Source: an uncultured Clostridium sp.
Lineage (GTDB): Bacteria > Bacillota > Clostridia > Clostridiales > Clostridiaceae
Length of the DNA stretch: 53,273 nt
Assembly: GCA_900543325.1 (NCBI GenBank)
Contig: UQQU01000009.1
Coordinates: 1-53,273, forward strand
Direction of reading: 5' to 3'
The notes under the pieces are model-generated. The model did no database searches. It saw nothing but the letters and a program-made list of their open reading frames with translations, and was not told the origin of the DNA. A program made the position numbers and the translations under genes. Every line of letters begins with the position of its first letter. The first letter of the stretch is position 1. Positions 42,220 to 51,149 of this stretch are shown here, one piece after another.

Positions 42220-44143
42220 CAGTATTTACACCGCTATTTGACTTACTTGTTGAAGTTGAATCATTGCTTGTACTTTCATTACTATCACTTCCATTATTAT
42301 TGATCTCACCTGAAGCTTCTTCTTTAACTACAACTGCATTTTTAAATCTATTAACTGCTTCTTTTATCTTTGAAACTGCCTCATCTACAATTATTTGGCT
42401 AGCATCATCAGAAGAACATACTTCCTTTGCAGTATTAATTGCTGCTACTAATTCATTTTTAGCTTCTTGTGGATATTGTCCAGCTTCATTTCCAACTACT
42501 GAATTATTTAATAATTCTTCAGCTGCTGTAATTTCATCATTTAACTCTGTAGTATCTCCCTTTAATGCAAGTTGATCCATAGCTACTTTTAAATTTCCAT
42601 AAACTTCTGAAACTAATTCTTCATTAAGGCTTGTATCTTCAGCTATTTTTTGAGCACTTAAAAGTGTAGCTTCAAATGCAACCCAAGTTGATGCTGTATA
42701 TTTTTCTTTATCTGCAAATTTAGCTTCTGCTTCTTCAATCTTTTCTAATAAGTTTCCATATTCAACAGATTTAACAATAGTAATAGTATCATCAATTTTT
42801 TCCATAGTATCTGTTCTATATGTGCTAATTGATAAACTTACATTATCAACACTTATAGCTGAGAATGTAGGTACATCCTCTTGCCATCTACTTGCAATAT
42901 AAGCTTGTTGTCTTGGTACATTATTATAGTACTTACTACCTGATGCAGAGTTTGCTGTTATATATAATATACCCTCTGGATTATATATATTTTCACCTTT
43001 AATAATTAAATCTGATTGTATTGCATTTTTATCTCCAATGCTTTCTAAGTAATTTAAGTATTTTTCATCTTCAACTAATTCAGTGTAATCACTTTCAAAT
43101 TCTATATCAAAAAATTCTTCAAATTCCTCTTCAGTTAAAAATGTACTGCTATCTTTTACTCCACCTTTTAATATCTCAGATCTAGCATAAGTATGATCAT
43201 GTCCTGTTAAAACAACATCAATATCATTTTCTTCAAAAATCGGAACTAATTTATACCTTAATTCTACAATATCAGGTTCATTAGAATGTTCCCCTGACCC
43301 ATAAATATCTTGGTGTAAAGTTACTACTTTCCAAGTCACATCCCCAGCTTCAGCTATAGCTTGTTCTATAAATTGCTTATGTTCTTGTGCATTTGTATTA
43401 TTAGTATTTAACATAATAAATAATGTGTTTCCATATGTGTAATGATAGTTACCACCAGCTACTGTAGAACCTAAAGTACTTGTATTAGGATTGTTAAAAT
43501 GGTAAGAATAATTTCCACTAATAGCATCATGATTTCCTATTGTAGTCGCAACTGGTAATGACTTTAATGCATCTGGACTTAAATATCCAGCATATTCAAT
43601 TTCATTGTCAGTATAAGCAAGAGCTTGTTCCATATTAGCATTTTTATCTCTTATTGAAATTTGATCTCCTACTGAAATCATAAAACTTGCATTTGGAACT
43701 AACGATAATGCTTTTTCTATAGTATTATTCCAATTGAAACTATCATTTCTTACAGCTCTATCTTGTCCTATTGCTTCAGTTTCACCAGTTGCTATATTTT
43801 TAAGTGATGAACCTATTTGTGGATCTCCTACTAATAAAAAGCTAAAACTATTATCTAAACTTTTGCTTATTCTTACTTTAGGTGAAGTTTCTTCTTTATT
43901 AGAATACCAAGCAAAGTTTAATTCTGTTGCGTTTTTTCCTGGTGTAATTGATAATTGAGTCCAATCATTTTTAATTGTTTCCCATTTTTCACACCAAGCT
44001 TCCCAAACTCCACCTTGTGCTGCTTCTGTATATGGTGCTTCTGTCCATCCATCATTTTCTGCTGCAAATACAGTATAGCTTGTAGTAGTCATCATAATTG
44101 CTACCATTAAAGCCGCCATTACCTTTTTAGTTCTTTTTATCAT
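42161..44143 (-). CDS. Secreted metallophosphoesterase with FIVAR repeats and a sortase-type signal
   Basis: Protein of 660 residues. Signal peptide about 1-28 (ends TVFAAEN), purple-acid-phosphatase-like N-terminal domain (about 35-90), calcineurin-type phosphoesterase domain (about 98-420). Its metal motifs are GDPQIG, SVGDQIS, IGNHDA, TLHQDIYG and TGHDHTYAR. Then two FIVAR-like helical repeats (about 465-615) and a Ser/Asn linker. It ends VNTGD (639-643) plus a hydrophobic stretch, but the usual Lys/Arg tail is absent and the stop falls in a seven-T run. Likely wall-anchored by the sortase downstream, cleaving phosphate esters outside the cell. The C-terminal end may be damaged. Confidence 0.85.
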   Translation of the reverse strand: MIKRTKKVMAALMVAIMMTTTSYTVFAAENDGWTEAPYTEAAQGGVWEAWCEKWETIKNDWTQLSITPGKNATELNFAWYSNKEETSPKVRISKSLDNSFSFLLVGDPQIGSSLKNIATGETEAIGQDRAVRNDSFNWNNTIEKALSLVPNASFMISVGDQISIRDKNANMEQALAYTDNEIEYAGYLSPDALKSLPVATTIGNHDAISGNYSYHFNNPNTSTLGSTVAGGNYHYTYGNTLFIMLNTNNTNAQEHKQFIEQAIAEAGDVTWKVVTLHQDIYGSGEHSNEPDIVELRYKLVPIFEENDIDVVLTGHDHTYARSEILKGGVKDSSTFLTEEEFEEFFDIEFESDYTELVEDEKYLNYLESIGDKNAIQSDLIIKGENIYNPEGILYITANSASGSKYYNNVPRQQAYIASRWQEDVPTFSAISVDNVSLSISTYRTDTMEKIDDTITIVKSVEYGNLLEKIEEAEAKFADKEKYTASTWVAFEATLLSAQKIAEDTSLNEELVSEVYGNLKVAMDQLALKGDTTELNDEITAAEELLNNSVVGNEAGQYPQEAKNELVAAINTAKEVCSSDDASQIIVDEAVSKIKEAVNRFKNAVVVKEEASGEINNNGSDSNESTSNDSTSTSKSNSGVNTGDNSNIFVYGILLYVFIFF

Positions 44144-44170
44144 TTTAAAATTCCCCCTTTTCTATTTAAA

Positions 44171-44206
44171 TAAAAAAAAAGATAACTAAAAATAATTTTA
44201 GCTATC
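44171..44206 (-). terminator. Intrinsic terminator of the EEP-family gene
   Basis: GATAGCTAAAA and TTTTAGTTATC pair (one mismatch) and are followed by nine T on the minus strand, 20 bases after the stop. It isolates the metallophosphoesterase operon. Confidence 0.8.
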
Positions 44207-44225
44207 CTTTACCATATTTATTTAT

Positions 44226-45005
44226 TTATTTTTTTATTTTAATATCTGCAATTAATGGATAATGATCTGATGGATATTTCCCATTAATATTATCTTTAAC
44301 AATATCAACATCAATAATTTCTAAATCTTCACTAACAAAAATATAATCAATATGAAGTCCTTTTTCCTTACCTTTAAAGCTACTCATAGTTGATTTGCTA
44401 TATAATTCTTTTTTCACTTCTTGTACAGCTACAAATCTATCTGTACTATATTCACCAGCAGCAAATTTTTTAATAATTTTACTATTAGGTGTTGCATTAA
44501 AATCTCCCATTATAATTATAGGTAGTTTTTCTTCTTTACGATTTTTTTCAATAAATTGTCCTAACTTCTTTAATCCAAAATCTCTAGCTTGAGGTAAAAA
44601 GCAATCTAAATGTGTATTATATACTCTTACCTTTTCACCAGTTTTTAATTCTACTACAGCAGTTGTACATATTCTTGGATATAATGAATACCAAAGTTGA
44701 CTTCCTACCTTATCAGGACTTTTAGATAGCCAGAATGTTTTATGCTTTAATATCTTATGATTTTCTCTAATAAATAAATTATTTCTCTCTGAAAAGAATC
44801 TTTTACTTCGTGCACTACCTATTATATTATAATCCTTAACATTTAAAGTTATATCTTCATACATCTTATTAGTTACTTCTTGAACTCCTATAATATCACA
44901 TTTATACTTATCTATTATCTCATAAACTATGTGTTTTCTATTATCCCATCTATTTTTAAAATCTAAAATAAAATCACTTCTTAAATTAAAAGACATTACC
45001 CTCAT
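44226..45005 (-). CDS. Endonuclease/exonuclease/phosphatase family protein
   Basis: Soluble enzyme of 259 residues. EEP-fold motifs: VMSFNLRSDF at the N-terminus, IIGVQEVTNKMYEDI with the metal Glu, VRVYNTHLDCFLPQAR, IIIMGDFNATPNSKII and the terminal HIDYIFVS...SDHYPLIADI. The family includes sphingomyelinase-like, inositol phosphatase-like and nuclease members. No signal peptide is present, so a cytosolic phosphodiesterase is expected. It is monocistronic. Substrate is not predictable from these motifs. Confidence 0.88.
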   Translation of the reverse strand: MRVMSFNLRSDFILDFKNRWDNRKHIVYEIIDKYKCDIIGVQEVTNKMYEDITLNVKDYNIIGSARSKRFFSERNNLFIRENHKILKHKTFWLSKSPDKVGSQLWYSLYPRICTTAVVELKTGEKVRVYNTHLDCFLPQARDFGLKKLGQFIEKNRKEEKLPIIIMGDFNATPNSKIIKKFAAGEYSTDRFVAVQEVKKELYSKSTMSSFKGKEKGLHIDYIFVSEDLEIIDVDIVKDNINGKYPSDHYPLIADIKIKK

Positions 45006-45207
45006 AATAGTTCTCCCTTGATTTAGTTTTATACTAAACTTATTATACTATTTTTTACCTTAATTAAAACTATTAACTTTTTATTAACAGCTTGTAGAAT
45101 TATTTACATAATGTATAATAATTATTATAGTGTACTAATTTTTAACAATTACTGTTTAACACATTTTAATATTCTTAATAAAAATATTATATTTATTGGG
45201 GGATTTT

Positions 45208-46047
45208 ATGAAAAAAAATTTAAACAAAGGAACTATAATTTTAATATTAATAGCTGTAATTTCCTTAATATCAACAGTTGTTATTGGAATGCAATCAGCT
45301 ATACTTTTATTCTTAGTATTATTTTTGATTTATTTAATCATAACAAAGAAACATTATATTAAAGTATTTAAGGGTATGAAAGCTTATAAGCTTGAAAATT
45401 ATAAAACTGCATTAGAATATTATAGGGATGCAGCTATGTCACCTTGGGCTAATGGTTTTATAATAACAAATTATTTAATTTGCGAGCTAAAATATGGTAA
45501 ACCGTCATTAGCAAATGAATATATAAATGAAAATTTAAATACTAAAACCATTAGGCCACATGAATTTCTAAATTTAGAAGTTACAAAAGCCATTGTTAAC
45601 TGGAAAACTAGCTCAAAGGAAGAAGCAATAACTTCTTTAAAAAGCTTATTATCTAATAATAAAAATACTTATATATATGAAACATTAACTTCATTATTAT
45701 TATGTTCTAATAAATTTGATGAAGCAAATATTTATATTAATGAAGCTATGGAATTTAATTCTGATAATAATATCATCAAGTCTAACTATGCAGAAATATG
45801 CTATAAACTTGGAAAGTTTGATGAAGCAAAGAAATATTTCGATACTTTAATTAATGAAAATGTTCATTTTATTGAACCTTATTATTATACTGCATTAATA
45901 GAAAGTAAAAATGGAAATTTTGAGAAATCAATAGACTTATTAAGAAAAGCCCAAGGATTAAATGAATCATTAGTAAGTCTAATCAGCCAAGCTGATGTTG
46001 AGCAAGCCCTTAATTCAGTTATGGTTAAATCACTAAATTCTATATAA
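45208..46047 (+). CDS. Membrane protein with tetratricopeptide repeats
   Basis: Protein of about 279 residues. Two adjacent N-terminal membrane helices (about 8-47) are followed by TPR-like helix pairs: YKTALEYYRDAAMSPWANGFI, FDEANIYINEAMEFNSDNNII, FDEAKKYFDTLINENVHFIEP and FEKSIDLLRKAQGLNESLVSL. The repeat domain faces the cytosol if the two helices form a hairpin. It probably scaffolds other proteins. The ATG at 45208 follows TTGGGGG. Monocistronic with a perfect 18-bp terminator. Partner unknown. Confidence 0.8.
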   Translation: MKKNLNKGTIILILIAVISLISTVVIGMQSAILLFLVLFLIYLIITKKHYIKVFKGMKAYKLENYKTALEYYRDAAMSPWANGFIITNYLICELKYGKPSLANEYINENLNTKTIRPHEFLNLEVTKAIVNWKTSSKEEAITSLKSLLSNNKNTYIYETLTSLLLCSNKFDEANIYINEAMEFNSDNNIIKSNYAEICYKLGKFDEAKKYFDTLINENVHFIEPYYYTALIESKNGNFEKSIDLLRKAQGLNESLVSLISQADVEQALNSVMVKSLNSI

Positions 46048-46048
46048 T

Positions 46049-46088
46049 AAAAAATCTGATAACCTATTGATAGGTTATCAGATTTTTT
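46049..46088. terminator. Intrinsic terminator of the TPR gene
   Basis: A perfect 18-bp stem (46049-46066 with 46071-46088) ending in six T, two bases after the stop. Confidence 0.9.
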
Positions 46089-46091
46089 ACA

Positions 46092-46124
46092 TTAAAAGAG
46101 CCATAGAATAACTCCATAGCTCTT
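46092..46124 (-). terminator. Hairpin after the zinc-ribbon gene
   Basis: AAGAGC and GCTCTT pair around an imperfect CCATAG/CTATGG interior, then TTTTAATG on the minus strand, about 19 bases after the stop at 46143. Confidence 0.55.
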
Positions 46125-46142
46125 AAGAAACATACTTTATAA

Positions 46143-46298
46143 TTATCTTCTATTATTTTGTTGTTTCTTAGCTTTTCTACAAGCTGGACATCTTGTTGGT
46201 TCATTTTCAAATCCTTTTTCCTTGTAGAATTCTTGCTCTCCTTCAGTGAAAACAAATTCACTTCCACAGTCTCTGCATGTTAATGTTTTGTCTGCCAT
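46143..46298 (-). CDS. Small zinc-ribbon protein (51 aa)
   Basis: A 51-residue protein that begins MADKTLTCRDCGSEFVFT, continues with GEQEFYKEKGFENEPTRCPACRKAKK and ends basic. Two CxxC pairs form one zinc ribbon. The spacing and the EQEFY...KGF-NEP pattern match the short 'probable zinc-ribbon' family common in Firmicutes and Cyanobacteria, of unknown role, possibly nucleic-acid or ribosome associated. The ATG at 46298 follows AGGAATTTTAA. Monocistronic. The longer frame in the same place on this strand (46064-46267) lacks these motifs and is spurious. Confidence 0.85.
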   Translation of the reverse strand: MADKTLTCRDCGSEFVFTEGEQEFYKEKGFENEPTRCPACRKAKKQQNNRR

Positions 46299-46441
46299 TT
46301 AAAATTCCTCCATACTATGAAAGGTTTAAACAAAAATAACAACAAAATAATAAATTATTAGTTACTGTTTGTATACCTTCCTTGTCTTTACATTATTATA
46401 GTATAGACACTTTTAAAATTTATATACATATATAAATAATA

Positions 46442-47605
46442 TTATTTATATTTTTCTGTTTCTATAGGTAATCCTTTTTTTCTTAATCTTTCCTCAACTA
46501 TTTCTTTAATTATTGAATAGAATATTGCAAATAAAGGAACTCCTATTATCATTCCTACAAATCCCATAAATTTAGCTGCAACTAATAATGAGAATAATAT
46601 CCAAAATGCTGATATTCCAATTGAATCTCCCAATATCTTAGGTCCAATTATATTTCCATCGATTTGCTGAATTACAATTATGATTACAACAAACCATAAT
46701 GCTTGTATTGGAGACACAAATAATATAATTATTGCTGCTGGTATCCCCCCTATGAATGGACCAAAGAATGGAATAATATTAGTAACACCGACTATTACTG
46801 AAATTAATAATATATACGGCATCTTAAATATAGTTAATATTACAAAAGTTAATAATCCTATTATAAATGAGTCTAAAATTTTACCACCAATAAATCTACT
46901 AAATGTCATATTACTTTGAGTTGCTAATCTTAAAATAAATTTAGCTTTTTCCTCTGAGCATAATGCATATACTATTTTTTTACCTAATGCCATAAATTTT
47001 TCTTTATCTATTAATATATAAATGGAAATTATTATTCCTATTATTATATTTAATATACTAGATGTTGCATCCACTATAAAATTACCAATAACCGGTACTA
47101 AATTACTTATTAGTGTTATAATATATGTAATTGCTTCACCAAATTTATCAGTAATTAAACTAATGTATTCTGGTTGTAAATTTAAATTATCAAATATATC
47201 ATTAGTAACCTTTGTTAGATCATTTAGATATTGAGGTATATTATTTACTAACCCTATAATACTATCTAGTAATTGTGGTAATACAAATTGTATAAATAAA
47301 TATGTAATTATAGTTGCAGTAATATAAGTTAATAATAATCCTATTCCTCTTTTACCTGACTTTTTTAATCTTTTAAAAGTTTTATGCGATAATATATAAT
47401 CTTCATAAAATTTTAAAATAAAGTTTAATAAATATGCTAATGCCCCTCCTATAATAAATGGTTGCAGTGTTCCAATAAAATCATTAACACTTGCTTTTAT
47501 TGAGTTAATCTGTGAAATTCCTAAATATAAAAGAATACTTGCACAAATAACTAAAAATGCATACATTGCTATTGTTGCGTATTTATTATTCCAATTTATC
47601 TTCAT
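46442..47605 (-). CDS. AI-2E family transporter
   Basis: Membrane protein of 387 residues with about seven to eight helices in the AI-2E/PerM pattern. An N-terminal pair (IAMYAFLVICASILLYLGI; FIIGGALAYLLNFIL) is followed by a long periplasmic-type loop with IPQYLNDLTKV. The C-terminal half has MPYILLISVIVGVTNIIPFFGPFIGGIPAAIIIL, IQQIDGNIIGPKILGDSIGISAFWILF and MIIGVPLFAIFYSII. The family exports or exchanges small molecules and ions; a few members move autoinducer-2 or Na+. Start after GGTGGAGGAAA. Monocistronic. Confidence 0.9.
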   Translation of the reverse strand: MKINWNNKYATIAMYAFLVICASILLYLGISQINSIKASVNDFIGTLQPFIIGGALAYLLNFILKFYEDYILSHKTFKRLKKSGKRGIGLLLTYITATIITYLFIQFVLPQLLDSIIGLVNNIPQYLNDLTKVTNDIFDNLNLQPEYISLITDKFGEAITYIITLISNLVPVIGNFIVDATSSILNIIIGIIISIYILIDKEKFMALGKKIVYALCSEEKAKFILRLATQSNMTFSRFIGGKILDSFIIGLLTFVILTIFKMPYILLISVIVGVTNIIPFFGPFIGGIPAAIIILFVSPIQALWFVVIIIVIQQIDGNIIGPKILGDSIGISAFWILFSLLVAAKFMGFVGMIIGVPLFAIFYSIIKEIVEERLRKKGLPIETEKYK

Positions 47606-47712
47606 TTTTTTCCTCCACCTCTAAAATACTACTTCTATTTTAACATAGTTTATAATTAAAAGTTATTAAGATTTTCTAAAGTTAATTATTTATTAAAAAT
47701 AATTTAACTTTA

Positions 47713-47792
47713 CAAAAAAGCCAGTAAATAATTAATGAACTTTATCTGTTTTAATAGACAATCTATAGTTCAAATTATTACTGACTTTTTTA
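47713..47792 (-). terminator. Long hairpin terminator of the APC permease gene
   Basis: On the minus strand AAAAAAGTCAGTAA and TTACTGGCTTTTTT are complementary apart from one wobble, and inner AATTTGAACT/AGTTCATTAATT segments extend the stem. It starts eight bases past the stop at 47800. Confidence 0.7.
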
Positions 47793-47799
47793 ATTAAAT

Positions 47800-49119
47800 T
47801 TATCCTAGCTTATTCTTATGATAATTATATATGTATACAGGTATACCTATTAACATTAATATAAATCCCCACATAACAGTTTCTGCCCCTGAACCATATA
47901 TAGTCCAAAGAACATATACAAATGCTAATAATGGTAAAATAGATTTTTTAATAAATATTTTAAAGTTAAACTTTTTCTCTTCTTTAAAAGCAAGCATCAT
48001 TTCTGCTGATATGCTTAAAAGATAAACTGGAAGATATGAAAGTGTTGCAAGTATTGTTATAAATGTAAATGCATCAACCATACCTTTTTGAAAATTCATT
48101 ACTAATAATATATTAACTAATACTGAACCAAATATTAATGAATTTACCGGTGTTCCTGTCTTTTTATTTATCTTACCAAAAAATTTAGGGAATACTCCAT
48201 CAACTCCAGCTGCATAAGCCACTCTAGCTGTAGATAAAAGCCACCCAATTATAGTTCCTAAAATACAAATAACAACAGCAATTGTAAGTATTTTTCCTAC
48301 TTGAGTTCCTAATGCATTAGTTAATATATCTGTAAGTGGTGCTGAACTTTGTGCTAATTCCTTATTATTCATAGCGCCCATACTACCTATACTTATTAAT
48401 AGATATATTGCTGCAGATATTATAAGTCCATAAATTGTACTTTTTCTTACATTCTTCTCTGGATTTTTTAGTTCACCTGCTGCCACTGTTGCACTTTCAA
48501 GTCCTATAAATGCCCAAAGAGTTGAAGTTGCTGCTAACGGAACTGTACTAAGTCCCTTTCCCTCTGGATATAGTGGTAATATATTAACCGAATCAAAATT
48601 TAAAAATGCAACTATTATAAATAATGCAAAAAATGCTATTTTAAATACTGTAACAAATGATTGAATCTTTCCAGCTTTTTTTACACCTGATATGTTTATT
48701 AAAGTAAAAATCCATAGAACTGCACTTGAAAATATTATTGATATTGTAGGATTATTTAATGCCGGAAATACTACTGATGCATAACTAGTAATTGCAACTA
48801 ATATAGCTGCATTTCCTATCCACGAACCATTCCAATAAAGCCAAGCACTTAAAAATCCAGCAAAGTCACCAAAAGCCTCTTTAGTATAGTGGTAAGCTCC
48901 GCCTGTTGATGGATATTTTGTACCAAGATTTGCAAATGAAATTGCAATTAATATAGATCCAACTGTTGTTAAAATCCATGCAATAATTGTAGCTCCTGGT
49001 CCAGAAACCTGTGCTAATGTTGATGGTAACATAAATACTCCAGAACCAATCATATTACCACACACAAGCATTGTGGCCATAAAAAGACTAATTTCTTTTT
49101 TTAAACTCTTGTTTTCCAT
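47800..49119 (-). CDS. APC superfamily amino acid permease, lysine-riboswitch controlled
   Basis: Permease of 439 residues with 12 helices. TM1 carries the substrate-binding GNMIGSGVFMLP, and SAWLYWNGSWIGNAAILV and the TM6-region LWAFIGLESATVAAGELKNPEKNVRKSTI follow. Length and motifs place it with the basic amino acid/polyamine transporters (CadB, PotE, ArcD). The leader upstream is a lysine riboswitch with a terminator, so lysine represses it. That makes lysine uptake the most likely role; lysine-cadaverine exchange is less likely since no decarboxylase is adjacent. Start after AAGGAGG. Confidence 0.9.
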   Translation of the reverse strand: MENKSLKKEISLFMATMLVCGNMIGSGVFMLPSTLAQVSGPGATIIAWILTTVGSILIAISFANLGTKYPSTGGAYHYTKEAFGDFAGFLSAWLYWNGSWIGNAAILVAITSYASVVFPALNNPTISIIFSSAVLWIFTLINISGVKKAGKIQSFVTVFKIAFFALFIIVAFLNFDSVNILPLYPEGKGLSTVPLAATSTLWAFIGLESATVAAGELKNPEKNVRKSTIYGLIISAAIYLLISIGSMGAMNNKELAQSSAPLTDILTNALGTQVGKILTIAVVICILGTIIGWLLSTARVAYAAGVDGVFPKFFGKINKKTGTPVNSLIFGSVLVNILLVMNFQKGMVDAFTFITILATLSYLPVYLLSISAEMMLAFKEEKKFNFKIFIKKSILPLLAFVYVLWTIYGSGAETVMWGFILMLIGIPVYIYNYHKNKLG

Positions 49120-49140
49120 TTTTCCTCCTTAGTTTGGGGT

Positions 49141-49174
49141 AAAAAAATAAGCCCAAAGCCTACTCTTTGAGCTT
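49141..49174 (-). terminator. Terminator of the lysine riboswitch
   Basis: On the minus strand AAGCTCAAAG (49165-49174) pairs with CTTTGGGCTT (49149-49158) and runs into seven T (49141-49147). It is placed 21 bases after the aptamer and 22 before the permease start: the expression platform. Confidence 0.85.
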
Positions 49175-49194
49175 GTACTTACTAATAAACAAAC

Positions 49195-49368
49195 ACAAAG
49201 ATAGCTCTCCACAATTATTATTGTGACAGTTTTGCATATATTTTATACAAACCCAGTATATAGATTTAAAGCCTCCTCTATATACTTCGGCAATATTACC
49301 TTTCATATTAATTCATCGTGCTTATCTCCTTAATATTACTCTTTAATATTGCAACCTCTATCTTTACC
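49195..49368 (-). ncRNA. Lysine riboswitch (L box)
   Basis: Read on the minus strand, P1 is formed by AAAGATAG (49358-49365) and CTATCTTT (49198-49205). The conserved GATAGAGGTTGC opening, the AAGAGTA and AGGAGA elements, GAAAGG...GCCGAAG, CTGGGTTTGT, AACTGTCACA and the closing TGTGGAGAGCTATC occur in the right order. The terminator follows. Lysine binding should stop transcription before the APC permease gene. Confidence 0.93.
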
Positions 49369-49437
49369 CTATATTTAATAAAAATCTTATTTTTATTATT
49401 TTCACTTTGTCTTTTTCGACATTTTCCTACACAAGTA

Positions 49438-49465
49438 ATTTTAACAACTTTTCAATAAATGTCAA
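49438..49465 (-). promoter_or_regulatory. Sigma-A promoter of the lysine-riboswitch transcript
   Basis: TTGACA (49460-49465) and TAAAAT (49438-49443), 16 bases apart on the minus strand, about 70 bases upstream of the aptamer. Confidence 0.65.
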
Positions 49466-49566
49466 CCTGATTATATTTTAAATGTAACTTACAATTTTAT
49501 ATTTTCATATATTGTATATTAGATATAAAATATCTAAAAACCAAATGATAAAGGAGAATTTATATT

Positions 49567-51093
49567 ATGTATTCTTTTAAAAACATTACCCCAACAAATG
49601 GATTTGATTCCAACAATTTAAACAATGCCCGTCAAAATAATTATGCTTGGTCAATGGCACAATTAGATCAATATATATATGTTGGTACCGGAAGAAATAT
49701 TCCTTATAATATACTCAATAGTATTTCACCTGAGATTCTTACTCCTATTTCAATAACTCCACCAATAGCTAATAATTTACCTGAAATTTGGAGATATAAA
49801 AAGAATGATTCACTCTCCTGGGAAAAAGTTTATTCAGTTCCAAATTATCTTCAAATATCAGGTATTAGATTTTTAATTTCTCATAAACCTTTTAACGGAA
49901 ATAATTGTCTTTATGCCGCTAGCTACGGTGGAAATTTGAAGATATTTAAATCTAGTAATGGTGTAAATTGGTTTCCACTTTCTGATATGATTCTTAAAGG
50001 AACATCATCTCGTGCAATGATAAGTCATAAAGGTAAATTATACATTGCTACTATTGATGAAAAAAAACCTACTTCAACTCCTAACTTATATAGTAGTCAA
50101 GATCCAGAATTTTATCCATGGGAAGATGTAATAAATGCTGATAATCCATTATATGATAAATCTAAAAATCCTAATGGCTCTATAAGTGAAATGACTGTTT
50201 TTAATGATAAAATTTATGTTTCTACCAATAATTCTGATGGTGTTCAAGTATGGAGAACAAATGGTTCTACACCTAAGCTAAATGATTGGACTCTTATTGT
50301 TGATAATGGATTTGGTGATGCTACAAATCAATATACTCTAAGTATGGGAGTTTTTAAAAATTATCTTTATGTAAGTGCTACCAAAAGACTTCCCCTTGCT
50401 TGGCTTGCGCCAATGGGATGTGACATTATAAGGATCTCCCCTAATGACAGTTGGCAATTAGTTATAGGTAGTAAACCTATAATCCCTTCAGCGCCATCTA
50501 AAGGAATAAGAAATAATAGCTTATCTGGCTTAAATTCTGGTTTTAATAATCCCTTTAATGTATATGCATGGCAAATTAAAGAATACCACGATAAATTATT
50601 AATAAGTACTTTTGATGATTCAATTAATATGGAAACTACCTTAGAATTTCTTGTTACCAATAAGGCTTTAATAGAAAATAAAATTGGAACTGTAACAACA
50701 AATACACTTATTAAAATATATCACTCTATAGTTTCTCAATTAAATTCTATAGATTATCCATTTGGATTTGACCTTTATGAATCTACTGATGGAATTAACT
50801 TTACACCAGTATTTCTGAATGGTTTTGCTAATGGATACAATTATGGTGGCAGAACCCTATTCGTAGATTCTTCTGATTATCTTTATATTGGTACTGCTAA
50901 TCCATTTCAAGGATGTGAGGTTTGGAAAGTTAAAGCTAAATCTAAAGATAGTCACTGCTATTCAAAAGCAAAAAATTATAGATGCCTATTATCAATCAAA
51001 AAAGAAATTAATGACAACTTTGAACTATTAGATAATTATATTCCAACACTACTGAAATTTATTCCTCAAGAAAACTATCATAACTTTTTTTAA
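49567..51093 (+). CDS. Orphan beta-propeller-like protein (508 aa)
   Basis: No family recognised. The protein has repeated blades of the form (I/L)Y(V/I)(G/S/A)T: YIYVGTGRN, LYAASYGGNLKIF, LYIATIDE, IYVSTNNSDGVQVWRT, LYVSATKR, LLISTFDD and LYIGTANPFQGCEVWKV. Two share G-x-(Q/E)-VW(R/K), and SSNGVNWFPLSD/STDGINFTPVFLNG repeat as well. This indicates a six- or seven-bladed propeller over about residues 20-460, then a C-terminal Lys-rich helical tail. No signal peptide or membrane segment, so cytosolic unless exported unconventionally. Start after AAAGGAG. Monocistronic with a strong terminator. Confidence 0.7.
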   Translation: MYSFKNITPTNGFDSNNLNNARQNNYAWSMAQLDQYIYVGTGRNIPYNILNSISPEILTPISITPPIANNLPEIWRYKKNDSLSWEKVYSVPNYLQISGIRFLISHKPFNGNNCLYAASYGGNLKIFKSSNGVNWFPLSDMILKGTSSRAMISHKGKLYIATIDEKKPTSTPNLYSSQDPEFYPWEDVINADNPLYDKSKNPNGSISEMTVFNDKIYVSTNNSDGVQVWRTNGSTPKLNDWTLIVDNGFGDATNQYTLSMGVFKNYLYVSATKRLPLAWLAPMGCDIIRISPNDSWQLVIGSKPIIPSAPSKGIRNNSLSGLNSGFNNPFNVYAWQIKEYHDKLLISTFDDSINMETTLEFLVTNKALIENKIGTVTTNTLIKIYHSIVSQLNSIDYPFGFDLYESTDGINFTPVFLNGFANGYNYGGRTLFVDSSDYLYIGTANPFQGCEVWKVKAKSKDSHCYSKAKNYRCLLSIKKEINDNFELLDNYIPTLLKFIPQENYHNFF

Positions 51094-51100
51094 TCTATAT

Positions 51101-51140
51101 AAAGCACCTAATAAGATTAATAAACTTATTAGGTGCCTTT
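51101..51140. terminator. Bidirectional terminator
   Basis: GCACCTAATAAG pairs with CTTATTAGGTGC, flanked by AAA and CTTT, between convergent genes ending at 51093 and 51150. Confidence 0.8.
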
Positions 51141-51149
51141 CATTAATTA

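Noticed and set aside
42161..44143. Calling the metallophosphoesterase a pseudogene
   Set aside because: All catalytic motifs and the sorting-like VNTGD are intact; only the extreme C-terminal tail is in doubt.
46064..46267. 67-codon minus-strand frame
   Set aside because: It overlaps the convincing zinc-ribbon gene in another frame, has no ribosome site and includes terminator sequence.
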